DNA of 64,000 nucleotides from positions 186,001-250,000 of the forward strand of contig NZ_JAGINM010000005.1 in assembly GCF_017876095.1 (NCBI RefSeq). Reading direction: 5' to 3'. The position numbers were made by a program, and so were the translations under genes. The stretch is from Azospirillum agricola. GTDB lineage: Bacteria; Pseudomonadota; Alphaproteobacteria; Azospirillales; Azospirillaceae. Within the stretch, counting starts at the first letter, position 1, and each line of letters starts with the position of its first letter. Below the pieces are notes generated by a model. That model made no database searches and was not told the origin of the DNA. It saw only the letters and a list, made by a program, of their open reading frames with translations. Below, piece after piece: positions 38,179 through 48,100 of this stretch.

Positions 38179-39573
38179 ATGGCGGTCTACACGCGCGATC
38201 TGGGGCGGCATCGGCACCGCTTCGACGACCTGAAGGCGGTGATGGCCTGCGCCTCGCCGCGCCGCTCGGGGGACGAGCTGGCGGGCATCGCCGCCGACAG
38301 CGACGAGCGGCGGGTGGCGGCGCGCATGGTGCTGGCCGACCTGCCGCTGACGGTCTTCCTGAACGAGGCGCTGGTCCCCTACGAGACCGACGAGGTGACG
38401 CGGCTGATCCTCGACGGCCACGACGCCGCCGCCTTCCGTCCGGTGGCGCACATGACGGTTGGGCAGTTCCGCGACTGGCTGCTGTCCTACGAGGCCGACA
38501 CGGCGGCGCTGGCGGCGCTGGCCCCCGGCCTGACGCCGGAAATGGTCGCGGCGGTGTCGAAGCTGATGCGCAACCAGGATCTGGTCTGCGTCGCGGCGAA
38601 ATGCTCGGTCGTCACCCGCTTCCGCACCACCATCGGCCTGCCCGGCCGGCTGTCGAGCCGCCTCCAGCCCAACCACCCGACCGACGATCCCACCGGAATC
38701 GCCGCCTCGACGCTGGACGGGCTGCTCTACGGCGTCGGCGACGCGGTGATCGGCATCAACCCGGCCACCGACAACGTCCCGGCCTGCATCGCGCTGCTGG
38801 AGATGCTGGACGCGGTGCGCACGCGCTTCGACATCCCGGTGCAGTCCTGCGTGCTGGCCCACGTCACCACCACGCTCCAGGCGATCGAGCGCGGGGCGCC
38901 GGTCGATCTCGTCTTCCAGTCCATCGCCGGCACCGAGAAGGCCAACCGGGGCTTCGGCGTCAGCCTGTCGCTGCTGGCCGAGGCGCAGGAGGCCGCCAAG
39001 GCGCTGAAGCGCGGCAGCATCGGCGACAACGTGATGTATTTCGAGACCGGCCAGGGCTCGGCCCTGTCGGCCGACGCGCATTTCGGGGTGGACCAGCAGA
39101 CGGTCGAGACCCGCGCCTACGCCGTCGCCCGCGCCTTCGACCCGCTGCTGGTCAACACGGTGGTCGGCTTCATCGGGCCGGAATACCTGTATGACGCCAA
39201 GCAGATCACGCGGGCCGGGCTGGAGGATCACGCCTGCGCCAAGCTGCTCGGCGTGCCGATGGGCTGCGACGTCTGCTACACCAACCACGCCGAGGCCGAC
39301 CAGGACGACATGGACGTCCTGATGACGCTGCTGGCGACGGCCGGGGTCAATTTCCTGATCGCGGTGCCCGGCGCCGACGACGTGATGCTGAACTACCAGA
39401 GCCTGTCCTACCACGACGTGCTGGGGCTGCGGCACCTGCTGAAGCGCCCGCCCGCCCCGGAGTTCGAGGCGTGGCTCGACAAGGCCGGCTGGCTCGACGA
39501 GCAGCGCCGCCTGCCGCCCTGGCCCGAGCGGAGCCTCGTCGTCTCCGCCCTGCTGGGGAGGGCGGCCGTATGA
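38179..39573 (+). CDS. eutB: Ethanolamine ammonia-lyase, large subunit
   Basis: 464 residues from an ATG with aaggaggga upstream. With EutC it splits ethanolamine to acetaldehyde and ammonia using adenosylcobalamin. Recognisable EutB blocks are DLKAVMACASPRRSGDELAG, LIGLPGRLSSRLQPNHPTDDP region, YGVGDAVIGINPATD, VFQSIAGTEKANRGFGVSL, and GCDVCYTNHAEADQDDMD. Length fits the family. Its stop overlaps the eutC start (ATGA). No microcompartment shell genes are nearby, so this is the simple cytoplasmic pathway. Confidence 0.96.
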   Translation: MAVYTRDLGRHRHRFDDLKAVMACASPRRSGDELAGIAADSDERRVAARMVLADLPLTVFLNEALVPYETDEVTRLILDGHDAAAFRPVAHMTVGQFRDWLLSYEADTAALAALAPGLTPEMVAAVSKLMRNQDLVCVAAKCSVVTRFRTTIGLPGRLSSRLQPNHPTDDPTGIAASTLDGLLYGVGDAVIGINPATDNVPACIALLEMLDAVRTRFDIPVQSCVLAHVTTTLQAIERGAPVDLVFQSIAGTEKANRGFGVSLSLLAEAQEAAKALKRGSIGDNVMYFETGQGSALSADAHFGVDQQTVETRAYAVARAFDPLLVNTVVGFIGPEYLYDAKQITRAGLEDHACAKLLGVPMGCDVCYTNHAEADQDDMDVLMTLLATAGVNFLIAVPGADDVMLNYQSLSYHDVLGLRHLLKRPPAPEFEAWLDKAGWLDEQRRLPPWPERSLVVSALLGRAAV

Positions 39574-40376
39574 ACGACCAGCCCAAGGATCCCTGGGCGC
39601 GCTTCCGCCAGGCGACCCGCGCGCGGATCGGGCTGGGGCGCAGCGGCGACGCGTTGCCGACGGCGGCGCTGCTGGAGTTCCAGCTCGCCCACGCCCGCGC
39701 CCGCGACGCAGTGCACAGCGCGGTCGATTTCGACCGGCTGGCGGCCGATCTGGCGCCGTACCCGACCCTGCGCGTCCACAGCGCCGCGCCCGACCGCGCC
39801 ACCTACCTGCGCCGCCCCGACCTCGGCCGCCGGCTCGACCCGGCGGGCGCCGCCGCCCTGCCGTCGGCTCCGACTGGCGGGGCGTGGGACGTCCTGTTCG
39901 TCATCGCCGACGGGCTGTCGGCGGCGGCGGTGCAGGTCAACGCCGCCCCGCTGGTCCACGCCTGCGTCGAGCGGCTCGCCCACCTGCGCATCGGGCCGCT
40001 GGTGCTGGCGGAGCAGGCGCGCGTCGCGCTCGGCGACGAGGTGGGGGCCGCCATGGGCGCCCGGCTGGTGGCGCTGCTGGTCGGCGAGCGGCCCGGCCTG
40101 TCGGCGGCGGAGTCGCTGGGCGTCTACCTGACCTGGGATGCGAAACCGGGACGCGCCGATTCCGAGCGCAACTGCATCTCCAACATCCACGCCGACGGCC
40201 TGCCCATCGGGGCGGCGGCGGACAAGCTGTGCTGGCTCGTCAACGAGGCGGCGCGGCTGAAACTGACGGGGGTCGGCCTCAAGGAGGACGCCCCGTCCCT
40301 GGCGGGTCCGGACAACGACAAGAAACAGGGACCGGACCTGATCAACCCCGCAAGGGGACAAAACGACAACCCATGA
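39570..40376 (+). CDS. eutC: Ethanolamine ammonia-lyase, small subunit
   Basis: 268 residues. Family blocks: ARIGLGRSGDALPT, LEFQLAHARARDAVH near 32-46, VLFVIADGLSAAAV, GARLVALLVGERPGL and NCISNIHADGLPIGAAADKL near 190-210. It binds the cobalamin with EutB. The last 25 residues are Asp/Asn/Lys-rich and vary in the family. Overlaps eutB by 4 bases and is followed by eat after 34 bases. Confidence 0.95.
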   Translation: MNDQPKDPWARFRQATRARIGLGRSGDALPTAALLEFQLAHARARDAVHSAVDFDRLAADLAPYPTLRVHSAAPDRATYLRRPDLGRRLDPAGAAALPSAPTGGAWDVLFVIADGLSAAAVQVNAAPLVHACVERLAHLRIGPLVLAEQARVALGDEVGAAMGARLVALLVGERPGLSAAESLGVYLTWDAKPGRADSERNCISNIHADGLPIGAAADKLCWLVNEAARLKLTGVGLKEDAPSLAGPDNDKKQGPDLINPARGQNDNP

Positions 40377-40410
40377 CCAACGCCTTCGAACAGGGGCAGG
40401 AGGTATTTTC

Positions 40411-41811
40411 ATGTCTGGGAGCACGAAGCCTGAACTGAGCAAGAGCCTGACCGGGCTGCATCTGTGGGGGATCGCGGTCGGTCTGGTCATCTCCGGCGAG
40501 TATTTCGGCTGGAGCTACGGCTGGGCGGCGGCGGGGACGCTGGGGTTCCTCGTCACGACCATCCTGATCGCGGCGATGTACACCACCTTCATCTTCAGCT
40601 TCACCGAACTGACCACGGCGATTCCGCACGCCGGCGGGCCCTTCGCCTACAGCTACCGCGCCTTCGGGCCGACCGGCGGCTTCGTCGCCGGCTTCGCGAC
40701 GCTGATCGAGTTCGTCTTCGCCCCGCCGGCCATCGCGCTGGCCATCGGCGCCTATCTGAACGTGCAGTTTCCGGGGCTCGACCCGAAGATGGCGGCGGTC
40801 GGCGCCTACATCATCTTCATGGGGCTGAACGTCGCCGGCGTCTCCATCGCCGCGACCTTCGAGCTGTTCGTCACGGTGCTGGCGATCATCGAGCTGGTCG
40901 TCTTCATGGGCGTCGTCTCGCCGGGCTTCTCCTGGGCCAACTTCGCGGCCAAGGGCTGGGCGGGGGAGGACGGCTTCTCGCTCGGCGCGCTCGGCGGCGT
41001 CTTCGCCGCGATCCCCTTCGCCATCTGGTTCTTCCTGGCGATCGAGGGGGCGGCGATGGCGGCGGAGGAGACCCGCGATCCCAAGCGCACCGTGCCGCGC
41101 GCCTACATCTGCGGGATCCTGACTCTGGTGGTGCTGGCCTTCGGCACCATGATCTTCGCCGGCGGAGTCGGCGACTGGACCCAGCTCTCCAACATCAACG
41201 ACCCGCTGCCGCAGGCGATGAAGGCGGTGGTCGGCGAGAACAGCGGCTGGCTGCACATGCTGGTGTGGATCGGGCTGTTCGGGCTGATCGCCTCCTTCCA
41301 CGGCATCATCATGGGCTATTCCCGCCAGATCTTCGCGCTGGCCCGCGCCGGCTTCCTGCCGCCGGTCTTCGCCACCGTCCATCCGACCCGCAAGACGCCG
41401 CACTGGGCGATCCTGGCCGGCGGCGTGGTCGGCATCGCCGCCATCTTCTCCGACGGGCTGGTCGAGATCGGCGGGCAGCCGCTGACCGCCAACATCGTCA
41501 CCATGTCGGTGTTCGGCGCCATCGTCATGTACATCATGAGTATGGCGGCGCTGTTCCGCCTGCGGAAAAGCGAGCCGGGGCTGGAGCGTCCGTACCGCGC
41601 GCCCTTCTACCCGGTGTTTCCGGCGATCTCGCTGGGGCTGGCGGTGCTGGCGCTGGCGACGATGATCTACTTCAACACCCTGGTCTTCGGCCTGTTCGTC
41701 GGGCTGTTCGCGGTCGGCTACCTGTTCTACCGCTTCACCGCCGATCTGCGGGAGGATGGCGACCCGCTGCTGAACCTCGCGCACGCGGAAGCGCGCAGCA
41801 TGACGGATTGA
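40411..41811 (+). CDS. eat: Ethanolamine permease (APC superfamily)
   Basis: 466 residues, about twelve membrane helices. ISGEYFGWSYGWAAAGTLGFL, PHAGGPFAYSYRAFGPTGGF and AIEGAAMAAEETRDPKRTVPRA are those of the Eat group of amino acid/polyamine transporters. It brings ethanolamine to EutBC, encoded just upstream in the same operon. ATG has caggaggt 10 bases upstream. A palindromic element follows at 41835. Confidence 0.92.
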   Translation: MSGSTKPELSKSLTGLHLWGIAVGLVISGEYFGWSYGWAAAGTLGFLVTTILIAAMYTTFIFSFTELTTAIPHAGGPFAYSYRAFGPTGGFVAGFATLIEFVFAPPAIALAIGAYLNVQFPGLDPKMAAVGAYIIFMGLNVAGVSIAATFELFVTVLAIIELVVFMGVVSPGFSWANFAAKGWAGEDGFSLGALGGVFAAIPFAIWFFLAIEGAAMAAEETRDPKRTVPRAYICGILTLVVLAFGTMIFAGGVGDWTQLSNINDPLPQAMKAVVGENSGWLHMLVWIGLFGLIASFHGIIMGYSRQIFALARAGFLPPVFATVHPTRKTPHWAILAGGVVGIAAIFSDGLVEIGGQPLTANIVTMSVFGAIVMYIMSMAALFRLRKSEPGLERPYRAPFYPVFPAISLGLAVLALATMIYFNTLVFGLFVGLFAVGYLFYRFTADLREDGDPLLNLAHAEARSMTD

Positions 41812-41834
41812 TCCGTGTGATCGCTTTGTAAAGC

Positions 41835-41855
41835 CCTCTCCCGGGGCGGGAGAGG
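41835..41855. repeat. Palindromic intergenic element, copy 3
   Basis: cctctccc (41835-41842) pairs with gggagagg (41848-41855) around ggggc. Same family as the copies near 990 and 14590. It is 24 bases after eat and may end the eut transcript. Confidence 0.75.
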
Positions 41856-42022
41856 CGATGCGCCGGGCCGCCGTCGTTCACCGATGGCGGCCCTTTCTCT
41901 TTAAAGGCGAAACATCCGCCCATCGTATCATTGTCGCCGCTTGCCTTTCCGGCCATGCTGACCGCGCGGGTTCGGCACGGTGTTTGCTGCGTTGCGGCAA
42001 ACCGGCTTCGAAAGGCTGTCCC

Positions 42023-43084
42023 ATGACGCCGCGCGGATCGATTTCCAGGCAGACTCCCGGTCATTATCCAGGCTCCGGCACAACGCCTGTGCAGCGCAAC
42101 ATCCTGGCCGCCGCCGCGTCGGGAGTCGCCGATTTCATCGCCGGACAAGGCGGCCATCCCGACGACGTCTTCCACCGCGCCGGCGTCGAGGAGAAGGCGC
42201 TCGGCCAGCCGACGCTGGCGCTCGACCTCGGCGCCTATGTGGCGATGATGGAGGTCGCGGCGCGCGACACCGGCAACGACAATTTCGGGCTGCTGTTCGG
42301 GCGCCAGTTCCAGCCGGAGATGCTGGGGCTGATCGGCCGCATCGCGCTGGCGGCGCCGACTCTCGGCTCGGCGCTCGACCATCTGGCCCGGCTGTTCCCC
42401 TTCCACCAGCAGGCGACGGAGACCCGCTTCGTCCGCGACGGGGCGTTCCTGCGGCTGGAATACCGCATCCTCGACGGCCGCATCGTCGAGCGGCGGCAGG
42501 ACGCGGAGCTGACCATGGGCATGTTCGCCAACGTGGTGCGCGCGTGCCTCGGCCCGTCCTGGATGCCGGAGGAGGTGCTGTTCGAGCATCCCCGGCCCGA
42601 GGGCTGGCGCCAGCACGAGGCGCTGTTCGACGCGCCGGCCCATTTCGGCCAGCGCACCAACGCGCTGGTGCTGCGCGACCGCAACCTCGACCGCCGCATG
42701 CCGGGGGGCGACATGGCGCGGCTGACCGCGCTGTGCGGCACGCTGGTCGGCATCGCCGGGGACACCGGCACGCCGGCCCTGCTCGACCGCGTGAAGGCGG
42801 AGGTGCGCGCCCGCCTGCCGGAGGGCTATCCCTATGTCGAGGACATCGCCGACGCGCTGGGGATCGCCCGCTGGACCCTGCAACGCCGGCTGGCCGACGA
42901 GGGGCTGAGCTTCTCCGACCTCGTCGAACGGGTGCGGCGGGATCTGGCCGCGCTCTACATCCGCCAGCGCCATGTGCCGGTCGCCGACATCGGCGTCCTG
43001 CTCGGCTATTCGGAGGTCAGCGCCTTCAGCCGTGCCTTCCGCCGCTGGTTCGGCGTCTCGCCGCTGGGAATGCGGGCGGGCTGA
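42023..43084 (+). CDS. AraC-family regulator (OruR/ArgR-like type)
   Basis: 353 residues from the ATG with gaaagg upstream; the frame is open farther back to 41858. N-terminal half is the arabinose-binding-like AraC_binding domain of the OruR/MmsR type (FHRAGVEEKALGQPTLALDLGAY in pieces, FGLLFGRQFQPEMLGLIG). C-terminal AraC helix-turn-helix pair at about 250-350: VEDIADALGIARWTLQRRL and VADIGVLLGYSEVSAFSRAFRRW split. It stands downstream of the eut genes on the same strand; ethanolamine response is the natural inference. Confidence 0.88.
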   Translation: MTPRGSISRQTPGHYPGSGTTPVQRNILAAAASGVADFIAGQGGHPDDVFHRAGVEEKALGQPTLALDLGAYVAMMEVAARDTGNDNFGLLFGRQFQPEMLGLIGRIALAAPTLGSALDHLARLFPFHQQATETRFVRDGAFLRLEYRILDGRIVERRQDAELTMGMFANVVRACLGPSWMPEEVLFEHPRPEGWRQHEALFDAPAHFGQRTNALVLRDRNLDRRMPGGDMARLTALCGTLVGIAGDTGTPALLDRVKAEVRARLPEGYPYVEDIADALGIARWTLQRRLADEGLSFSDLVERVRRDLAALYIRQRHVPVADIGVLLGYSEVSAFSRAFRRWFGVSPLGMRAG

Positions 43085-43099
43085 GGGAACGGACCGGCG

Positions 43100-43354
43100 T
43101 CACTCCGCGTCCGGCAGGATCCTCTGGAGGCGGGCGAAATCCACATACTGGGGCGGGCGGTCCTTCAGCAGGTCCGGGGCCGCCGTGGCGTTCTCGGTCG
43201 CGCATTCGGCGACGTAGCGCGCCAGCAGATCGCGCATGACGTCGGACAGCGGTGTTTGCCGCTGGCGCGCGTAATTCTTGGCCGCTGCTTTGACGCGGTG
43301 GTCGACGCGCAGCGAAATCGTCGCCTTTCTTGGATGAAACGCATCTCCAAGCAT
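43100..43354 (-). CDS. Ribbon-helix-helix DNA-binding protein
   Basis: 84 residues. KATISLRVDHRVKAAAKNYA near 10-29 gives the beta strand and first helix, LSDVMRDLLARYVAE the second: a MetJ/Arc (CopG) fold. The C-terminal 30 residues are predicted disordered to helical and could bind a toxin, but no toxin gene is adjacent. gaggg lies before the ATG. Its promoter side is the DnaA-box cluster at 43409-43588, so it could bind there. Confidence 0.7.
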   Translation of the reverse strand: MLGDAFHPRKATISLRVDHRVKAAAKNYARQRQTPLSDVMRDLLARYVAECATENATAAPDLLKDRPPQYVDFARLQRILPDAE

Positions 43355-43408
43355 GATGAATACCCTCGGTCCTTGTCGATCCGTCCTTCCTGGATATTTC
43401 AGAACGGC

Positions 43409-43588
43409 TGTGGATACAAGGATCGCGGGACCGGGAATCGATCTTTCCTGGGGATGATAGAATGTGAATTTGTGTGGATAAGATTTCGGCCGGTTTTCTT
43501 CTCCACAGAATCTGTGGATAGATGTGTGCGCAATCCCCGAACAGAATCATCCCCACCCTTTCGGGCGGCGTGTCCCGCCTGTGGATGA
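43409..43588. other. Cluster of DnaA-box-like sites
   Basis: TGTGGATAA (43473-43481) is a perfect DnaA box. TGTGGATac (43409-43417), TGTGGATAg (43513-43521) and TGTGGATga (43580-43588) differ by one or two bases, and TTcTCCACA (43499-43507) is a one-mismatch box on the other strand. The tract is AT-richer than the surroundings and non-coding (43355-43628). It fits an origin-like or DnaA-titrating site. No replication gene is adjacent. Confidence 0.55.
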
Positions 43589-43628
43589 GTGGGTTTGCTC
43601 AAAAATTAGGCAGTCCGGGAAAGTTCCC

Positions 43629-44084
43629 TCAGAAGCCGCGGCCCGAACCGATCAGCCGCATGCGCCCGGCCGGGGACAGGTCGGGCAGCAGGGCCAGGAT
43701 GGTCTCCTCGGTCAGCTCGGCGATCTGCCGGCGCTTGGCGCGGGCGGCCTCGGTGGCGGCGCGCAGGGCCTGGGGATCGAAGCGCTCGGCCTCCAGGATG
43801 GTGCGGACCGTGTGGCCGGCCTTGCGGTACTCGTCGGTCAGGGCGGCGTAGCGGGCGCGCTGCGGCTCGAAGGCGGCGCGCAGGCGGGCGGCGTCCTCGG
43901 CCGACAGGTCGGGGACCATGCGCTCGACGAAACGGTCGGGCATCGGCTGGTAGGGCGGCGGGGGCGGATGGCGCCACGTCGCGACCAGCGCCGCCGCCAG
44001 GAACAGGTTGAGGCCGAGCGACAGCAGCGTCAGCGCGCGCAAGCCCAGACGCGGCCGCAGGCGGGTGAGGATGGCGCCGGTCAT
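43629..44084 (-). CDS. Periplasmic metal-sensor-like protein (CnrX/ZraP type)
   Basis: 151 residues. One membrane anchor (about 17-35, LTLLSLGLNLFLAAALVA), then a Pro-rich linker and a helical hairpin: VPDLSAEDAARLRAAFEPQRARYAAL in parts and ALRAATEAARAKRRQIAELTEETI. This matches the heavy-metal resistance sensor family (Metal_resist, as in CnrX). Few His and no Cys are left, so metal binding is doubtful. Starts overlap the anti-sigma gene (ATGA); the three genes behave as sigma/anti-sigma/sensor. Confidence 0.78.
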   Translation of the reverse strand: MTGAILTRLRPRLGLRALTLLSLGLNLFLAAALVATWRHPPPPPYQPMPDRFVERMVPDLSAEDAARLRAAFEPQRARYAALTDEYRKAGHTVRTILEAERFDPQALRAATEAARAKRRQIAELTEETILALLPDLSPAGRMRLIGSGRGF

Positions 44085-44512
44085 CGCGCGTCTCCGTCGA
44101 ACAGGGTGGGCACGTCGTCGCTCAGCAGGGCGACGTCGCGCGTGGCGGTGGGAGTCGTACCGCCGGGGGTGGCGAGGCTGCCGGCGAGCCAGCCCAGCGC
44201 CAGCAGCGCCACGCACAGCGACGCCGCCGTCCGCCGTGGCATGCGGCCGAGCAGCAGCATCATGAGCGTATCCTGCGGGACGGAACGCGCCGCCGCGCCG
44301 ACGGCCGACAGCAGGCGGGCGACGCGCGCCTCATCCACCGCCGGAACCGGACCGCCGAGCAGCCGGTCGAACGCCTCGGCCTCGCGCACCGCCTCCCTGA
44401 GGGCGGGGGAGGCGGCGAGCGCCCGTTCGGCGTCGGCGCGCAGCTCCGGCGGCCAGCGAGCGGGGTCGGCGCCGAGATCGGCGAGGTGCTGGAGGAACTG
44501 GCTCTCGGTCAT
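44081..44512 (-). CDS. Probable anti-sigma factor
   Basis: 143 residues. A soluble helical N-terminus (about 1-75: LADLGADPARWPPELRADAERA) and one membrane segment (RRTAASLCVALLALGWLAGSLA, about 92-113), then a short periplasmic tail. This is the shape of single-span anti-sigma factors. No zinc (HxxxCxxC) motif is present. It overlaps the sigma gene by one base and the sensor gene by four, which supports the assignment. Family not recognised by sequence alone. Confidence 0.72.
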   Translation of the reverse strand: MTESQFLQHLADLGADPARWPPELRADAERALAASPALREAVREAEAFDRLLGGPVPAVDEARVARLLSAVGAAARSVPQDTLMMLLLGRMPRRTAASLCVALLALGWLAGSLATPGGTTPTATRDVALLSDDVPTLFDGDAR

Positions 44513-45072
44513 CAGGACACCCTCCCGGCGGCGAGCGCCGTCTTCAACGCACCCCGCGCCCGCGCCAGCAGCGACGCGAAGGCGGTCTCGGACAGCCCCA
44601 GGATCTCGGCGGCCTGCCGCAGGCTCAGCCCCTCCTGGTGGAACAGCACCACGGCGGCGCGCTGGCGGTCGGGCAGCCCGTCGAGCGCGCGGTTGACGAG
44701 GTCGGCGGTCTGGCGCTCGGCGATCCGCGCCACCGCGTCGGGGGCGGCGTCGGCCAGTTCGCCGGCGTCCTCCAACGGCGCCCAGGCCGGCCGGCGGCCT
44801 CGGTCGATGGCGAGGTTGACGACGATCCGGTAGAGCCAGGTCGTGAAGGCGGCGCGGGCGCCGTCCCAGCGGGCGGCGTGCTGCCAGACGCGCAGGAACG
44901 CCTCCTGCGCGATCTCGTCGGCGTCGGACGGGTTGCCGGTCATCCGCTGCGCCAGCGCCACCGCGCGCCGCATGTGGCGCGCCGCCAGCCGCTCGAAGGC
45001 CCCGGCGTCGCCGCCGGCCACGCGCGCCATCAGCGAATCGTCGCTGCCGGTCTCGTCGGGGCGGTCGTTCAT
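44512..45072 (-). CDS. ECF RNA polymerase sigma factor
   Basis: 186 residues from the ATG at 45072; the frame is open upstream to 45168. Region 2 (about 20-90) has AFERLAARHMRRAVALAQRM and DADEIAQEAFLRVWQHA; region 4 (about 125-175) has LPDRQRAAVVLFHQEGLSLRQAA and ILGLSETAFASLLARARGAL. It is 108 bases after the RND gene mdtC on the same strand and is followed by anti-sigma and sensor genes; target may be the efflux operon itself or a separate regulon. Confidence 0.9.
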   Translation of the reverse strand: MNDRPDETGSDDSLMARVAGGDAGAFERLAARHMRRAVALAQRMTGNPSDADEIAQEAFLRVWQHAARWDGARAAFTTWLYRIVVNLAIDRGRRPAWAPLEDAGELADAAPDAVARIAERQTADLVNRALDGLPDRQRAAVVLFHQEGLSLRQAAEILGLSETAFASLLARARGALKTALAAGRVS

Positions 45073-45180
45073 CGCCGTCCGGTCCGGCGCCATGGCGTGA
45101 TGCAGGGCGTGCAGCAGGGCATGGCGAAGACCTACGTCAAGCGGCCTGGAAATGCACCCGTCCGTCACAGGCTCCCTCCG

Positions 45181-48100
45181 TTATTCCGCCGGGGCCAGCG
45201 ACCGGCGCCCGCGCTTGCGGCGCAGCGCCAGCCTCTCCAGCGTCAGATAGACCACCGGCGTCGTGTAGAGCGTCAGCATCTGGCTGACCAGAAGCCCGCC
45301 GATGATGGCGACGCCGAGCGGCCGGCGCAGCTCGCCCCCCGTGCCGTAGTCGAAGGCCAGCGGCACCGCGCCGAGCAGCGCCGCCATCGTCGTCATCATG
45401 ATCGGGCGGAAGCGCACCAGACCGGCCTCGCGGATCGCCTCCAGCGGCGTCAGGCCGCGCGTCCGCTCGGCCTCCAGCGCGAAGTCGATCATCATGATGG
45501 CGTTCTTCTTGACGATGCCGATCAGCAGCACGATGCCGATCAGCGCGACGATCGACAGGTCGTGGCCGGTCAGGATCAGCGCCAGCAGCGCCCCCAGCCC
45601 CGCCGACGGCAGGGTGGACAGGATCGTCAGCGGGTGGATCAGGCTCTCGTACAGCACGCCGAGCACGACGTAGATGGTCAGCAGCGCCGCCAGGATCAGC
45701 AGCGGCTGGCTCGACTGCGACTGCTGGAAGGCGCGGGCGTCGCCCTGGAAGCCGGCGCGGATGCTGGCCGGCATGCCGATGTCCTCGGCCGCCCGCGCGA
45801 TCACCTGGGTCGCCTGGCTCAGCGAGACTCCCGGCGCGAGGTCGAAGGTCAGGTTGGCGACCGGGAAGCCGCTCTGGTGCTGGATGCTCGACGCCTGGTT
45901 GCCGATGGTCACGCTGGCCACCGCCGCCAGCGGCACCAGCCCGGCGCGGCCCGGAACATACATCCTCTTCAGCGCGTCGGGACCGAGCGCGTCCCTGGGA
46001 TCGACCTCCAGCACCACCTTGTGCTGGTTCTGCATCAGGTACATGGTCGAGACCTGCCGCTGCCCGAAGGCGTCGTAGAGCGTCGCCTCCAGCGCGCTGA
46101 TCGACACCCCGAGCCTTGAGGCGGCGTCGCGGTCCACCTGGATGTTCGCCTGGATGCCGCCGTTCTGGCGGTCGTTGGCGACGTCGACCAGCTCCGGCAG
46201 GGTGCGCAGCTTGTCCACCAGCCTGGGCGCCCATGTGTTGAGCGCGCCGATGTCGGTGTCCTGGAGCGAATAGCGGTACTGGCTGCGCCCCTGGAAGCCG
46301 CCGACCCGGATGTCCTGCACCGGGCTGAGATAGAGCTGCACCCCCGGCACGCGGGCGGCGCGCATGCGCAGCCGCTGGGTGACGGTCGCCAGATCCTCGC
46401 GCTCGCCGCGCGGCTTCAGCGCGATGAAGATCTGGCCGGAATAGGTGCCGCCCGGCCCGCCGCCGCCGATCGAGGCGCCGACGCTCTCCACCGCCGGGTC
46501 GCCGTCGATGGCCTCCTGCAACGCCCGCTGGCGCGCCAGCATCGCCTGGAAGGAGATGTCGGGCGGCGGATCGCTGAAGCCGTTCAGCATGCCGGTGTCC
46601 TGCTGCGGGATCAGCCCCTTCGGCACCTGCCCGTAGAGCCAGACGCTGACGCCGATGATCGCGAAGGTCGTGACCAGCATGAAGCGCCGGTGCTCCAGCA
46701 CCCAGTCGAGCCCGTCGGCGTAGAGCCCGAACAGCCGGTCGCCGATCCAGCCCAGCGCGCGGGCGACGCGGCCGGGCGGCCGGCGCTCGGCCTCCGGGGT
46801 CAGCAGATGGGCGCACATCATCGGCGTCAGCGTCAGCGAGACGAAGGCCGACACGGCGATGGCGACCGACAGGACCACCGCGAACTCGCGGAACAGCCGG
46901 CCCTGGATGCCGCCCATGAACAGGATGGGGATGAAGACCGCGACCAGCGACAGGCTGATCGACACCACGGTGAAGGCGACCTGACGGGCGCCCTTCAGCG
47001 CCGCCCGCAACGGCGTCTCGCCCGTCTCGATGTGGCGGACGATGTTCTCGATGACGACGATGGCGTCGTCGACCACGAAGCCGACCGAGATGGTCAGCGC
47101 CATCAGCGAGAAATTGTCCAGGCTGTAGCCGGCCGCCCACATCACCGCGCAGGTGCCGGCCAGCGACAGCGGCACGGCGGCGGTCGGGATGATTGTGGCC
47201 CACAGCCGGCGCAGGAACAGCGCCATCACCATCACCACCAGCGCCACCGTGATCGCCAGCGTCTTCTGGACGTCGGCGATGGAGGCGCGGATCATCGGCG
47301 TGCGGTCGCTGCGCACCGAGATCTTGACGCCGGGCGGCATCCAGCCCTCCAGCACCGGCAGTTCGGCGCGGATGCGGTCGACCGTCTCCACCACGTTGGA
47401 GCCGGTCTGCTTCTGGATGTTGATGAGGACGGCGCGCTGCCCGTCGTACCAGGCGGCGGTGCGGCTGTTCTCCGGCGCCTCGACCACCTCGGCGACGTCG
47501 CCGAGCCGGATGGTGGCGCCGTTCTTCTCGGCGACGATCAGCCGGCGGTAGGCGTCGGCGCCGAACAGCTGGTCGCTGGCACCGATCGCCCAGCTCTCGT
47601 GCGCGCCGTCGAAGCTGCCCTTGGGGCCGTTGGCGTTGGCCTGCGCGATCGTGCCGCGGATCATCTCCAGGCTGACGCCCATCGACGCGGCGGCGGCGCT
47701 GTTGGCGCGGACGCGGACGGCGGTCTTCTCCGCCCCGTTGATCGAGACCTGGGAGACGCCCTCGATCTGGCTCAGCCGCTGGCCGATGATGGTCTCGGCG
47801 AGCGAGAAGACCTCCCCCGGCGGCAGGGTGGCGGAGGTCATCGCCAGCGTCATCACCGGCGCGTCGTTGGGGTTCATCCGCCGCATGCGCGGCGGGCTCG
47901 GCAGATCGGCCGGCAGGTCGCCGCCGGCCGCGTTGATGGCGGCCTGGACATCGCGCGAGGCCGCCTCGACGTCGCGGTCCAGTTCGAACTGCACGACGAC
48001 GGCGGTGCTGCCCAGCTTGCTGTTCGACGTCATCTCGGTGATGCCGGCGATGCGCGACAGGCGGCGCTCCAGCGGCGTGGCGACCGAGGCGGCCATCGTC

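Noticed and set aside
43100..43354. Toxin-antitoxin pair
   Set aside because: The RHH protein has no adjacent toxin-sized partner on its strand.
43409..43588. Firm call of a replication origin
   Set aside because: No dnaA, hemE, parAB, repABC or similar gene is adjacent and GC skew over the replicon cannot be seen; kept as a DnaA-box cluster only.
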